From: Syncephalis plumigaleata
Taxonomy: Eukaryota; Zoopagomycota; Zoopagomycetes; Zoopagales; Piptocephalidaceae
Assembly (NCBI GenBank): GCA_025201365.1
Contig: JAIXMF010000002.1
Span: 310,001 to 374,000 of the forward strand
Length of the DNA stretch: 64,000 nt
Reading direction: 5' to 3'
Under the pieces are notes generated by a model, which worked only from the letters and a program-made list of their open reading frames with translations, made no database searches and was not told the origin of the DNA. Below, piece after piece: positions 61,803-64,000 of this stretch. Both the position numbers and the translations under genes were made by a program. Each line of letters begins with the position of its first letter. The stretch's first letter is position 1.

Positions 61803-62320
61803 TCATGATTGAGGCAGCGACCGTACTGGTGCGGCATTCTTGCCAATGCTAAGATTGCTCGAGTTACCGTACGCGTAGGCGAGATCGATCTTAGCCTCAG
61901 TTGTTGTAGCGGTATTATCTAATAGAATGCAGAATGGTTCGGTGGTAACCTTCGTTTCGACGGGTGTACTTGCACCGATTTCGCACCTGTCAATACGAGC
62001 GGCATCTCCGGTACCCGACGATGGAGGACACGAGGCATTCGCGTCAAATTGTATCTTGAACGTATTGGGCGCGTTTTTACTTTGCTCGACGCTTCCCTTA
62101 TAGGCTTGGAATGTGCTCAATGGCACTAGATAGATAGCGCGTAGCTTGCCATCCTTGACTTTTGCCTTGTAGGTCACGTATTTGTTGACGGATGTGGTGC
62201 ATGGCCATCGATGGCATTACCGGCGATCCTGTATTTGTTTTCCTCGGCAGCGGTGTAGGTAGCGGTAATGGCCACGACTAGACCGACCAACATGACTGGT
62301 AGAAAAGTGCTGACACGCAT
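61803..62320 (-). CDS. secreted protein of the four-cysteine family (member 2)
   Basis: The signal peptide MRVSTFLPVMLVGLVVAITA is followed by the family domain: CTTSVNKYVTYKAKV, AIYLVPLSTFQAYKG, ASCPPSSGTGDAARIDRC and EPFCILLDNTATTTEAKIDL. The four Cys and the VNK after the first match the genes at 52.1 and 62.9 kb. It ends IGKNAAPVRSLPQS with no hydrophobic tail, so it is probably freely secreted. The frame slips by one missing base near 62200, just before the first Cys. It is head-to-head with member 3, about 575 bp apart. Confidence 0.72.
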
Positions 62321-62896
62321 GCTGAATAATGTAAGTAGTGATAACAAATGAAAATGCACCAAATAAATGGATGAACGAAAGAAAGAAAAGATGAATGAAA
62401 AAAGATGAGAATTGGCAAGTTTTGAGGAGGAGGAGAGACGAAATCATCCTGTATTTTTATAGTGTATCTCCGTCTATTTTTATCGCGTTCATCATTACCG
62501 GCAGATCTCATTCCCAACCGTTGTATCCTATCTACAAATCAGCGTTAGTTATCAGTAAGTTCGTTACCACTTATGCGCTTACACATTCATCGCCTAGATA
62601 GGCGAACAAGCTGCTATCTCATTCGTTGTAACATTGTTGCGCAGATGAGACTCCAAAGGCCGCTTAAACCCATATCGTCATAATTTGTACTCATACACAC
62701 ACAATCATACACACACTCTCGTATGTATTCATGCACTCATGCACTCATGCACGCAGCTGTAATGTGCACATCCTAGCATGTCGCTGCTCTCCTTACTGCT
62801 GCCGCTACTACTACTGCCATTGCCACAGCGTGTTGAAATGTTTGCCCCACTATAAGGTGACTTTTCTTCTTTCGAATCAGTTTATTTAGAGCAATC
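62321..62896. other. divergent promoter between two secreted family members
   Basis: Shared upstream region of members 2 (minus) and 3 (plus). It contains CA-rich repeats (62693-62720), CATGCACT repeats (62730-62750) and a CTA-triplet tract (62809-62819) about 80 nt before the start at 62897. Confidence 0.5.
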
Positions 62897-63670
62897 ATGT
62901 ATGTGGTCATCTCACCTCCTGTCATTCAGCTTGGACTCAGTCTGTTGGCTATAGTTTTATTTGCGCTACTACCCGTAAGAGCAATAGCAGAACGTGCAAC
63001 GACCACCAATATACTTGGTCGGTAAAACATGTTCGCTTTACTAATTGATCTATATCTATGCATGTGTCACTCGTTATCATTGCTCGATATCTACGTGTAT
63101 AGAGCCCAGCCACCGCTGAACGATTCCAGCAATCGGTAGCCATTCCAGCGGATCAAGTACGCGGCGTATGTAGTACCGCTTTCGTCAACAAAGTGACGGT
63201 CGATGTAACTGTGACAAACGGACCGGCCTTGACGGCGTCTATGTACTCGATATGGAGAATTACACTAAACTGACAAGCAATTCAATAACCATACACATAA
63301 TAAAATAGTAAAGTAATAGTACGTTATTGACTATTTCGTAGGACCTTCTTGCGTTGCCAATACACGTCGCATCACTTGGTGCAATAATGGCGATAGTAGT
63401 GATATGGCCGAGGAAGCAGCACCCACCATACTAAGTAAATCGAATCGTATTTGCATTGCTCTCTCCAATGCCAATGCTACAAGTGCGGTTACCGTAACAT
63501 TACGCGCTCAACTAGAGCTTGTTCATTCCACGAATAGTACGAATGACATGGCAGCTAGTCAGAAGAATACGGCATCCAGTAGTTATGGTGCATCTTCTTA
63601 TCGGTTACTAAACGTGGTTCCAATCTTTAATCTCAGTTTGTTTACCATCAGTTTGGCTATGTCTTTCTAA
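62897..63670 (+). CDS. secreted, GPI-type protein of the four-cysteine family (member 3)
   Basis: A signal sequence (VIQLGLSLLAIVLFALLPVR) leads to the domain: VCSTAFVNKVTVDVTV, GLDGVYVLDMENYTKL, SCVANTRRITWC and NRICIALSNANATSAVTV. The GLDGVY block is almost identical to member 1 (GLDGVYIVD). The C terminus (NVVPIFNLSLFTISLAMSF) suggests a GPI anchor. Introns lie near 63022-63102 and before 63343. The frame slips by one missing base near 63228 between TNGP and GLDGVY. Function unknown. Confidence 0.7.
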
Positions 63671-64000
63671 TTTAATTACTTTTATATACAATCCACTATA
63701 AATGATATTTCTCTATTTATTGTTCTCCTGCTTGGCTGCATCATGTATTGAATGACTGTCCAATCATGCGCAATAGAAAGATCACCGTTAAACCGGCTGA
63801 CAGACTAAGGAAAAGCACACATACACGCATACACGCATTGTACTCTTTGCTATTCCCCTTTTTCTCTTCGCTCTCTCTCTCTTTATCTCTATCTCTATCT
63901 CTCTAAACTATTCCACTTGTACTGCGGTGTTTTAGTGGTTATACTACTATACTTTTATTTATTAAAATATAATTAAAGCAAGCCTTGTTAATTCTCTCAT
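63671..64000. other. right-edge intergenic, simple-sequence rich
   Basis: The 3' flank of member 3 and CT tracts (63857-63903). No gene is seen before the window ends. Confidence 0.5.

Overview
The window is nuclear DNA from a fungus, most likely an early-diverging, gene-dense lineage such as Zoopagomycota. This rests on gene content: an Arb1-type Argonaute chaperone, an HRQ1-type helicase, an M36 fungalysin, riboflavin synthase, a GH47 mannosidase, an SDHAF1/Sdh6 LYR protein and GPI-type wall proteins. Genes are broken by many short introns (about 45-90 nt, GTAAGT-like donors), and intergenic DNA is AT-rich and full of microsatellites. The genus is not resolved.

Layout. 1-19 kb: a mitochondrial complex I subunit (NDUFV1), unassigned exon-like pieces, a LEA2-domain membrane protein, a SAPS-domain PP2A/PP6 regulatory subunit, a HIT-family hydrolase and a FoP/CHTOP-like RNA-binding protein. 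Two copies of one short inverted-repeat element (MITE type) lie near 3.9 and 17.5 kb. 20-31 kb: mostly secretory-pathway genes (fungalysin, two small secreted proteins, a subtilase-like protein without its catalytic Asp, a secreted EF-hand protein), plus an F-box protein and a multi-pass membrane protein. Several copies of a short dispersed repeat are interspersed. 31-40 kb: HRQ1 helicase, a Pro/Ser-rich wall protein, a TMEM223-like protein, SDHAF1 and riboflavin synthase. 40-50 kb: two inverted histidine phosphatases of the MINPP type, both with altered catalytic motifs, enclosing a two-LIM protein and a cystinosin. 50-59 kb: RBX1, a GPI-type secreted protein, a prolyl 4-hydroxylase, Arb1, adenylate kinase 6 and a GH47 mannosidase. 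60-64 kb: a kinase-like protein with a signal peptide, and two more members of the secreted family first seen at 52 kb.

How they fit together. Housekeeping genes alternate with secreted or cell-surface genes. The least familiar material is a three-member, four-cysteine secreted family (52.1, 61.8 and 62.9 kb) and the pseudoenzyme-like secreted proteins. Many conserved genes carry isolated reading-frame slips, nearly all equal to one missing base. These look like consensus errors rather than decay, so most coding spans below are drawn across such slips and the joins are inferred from family similarity.
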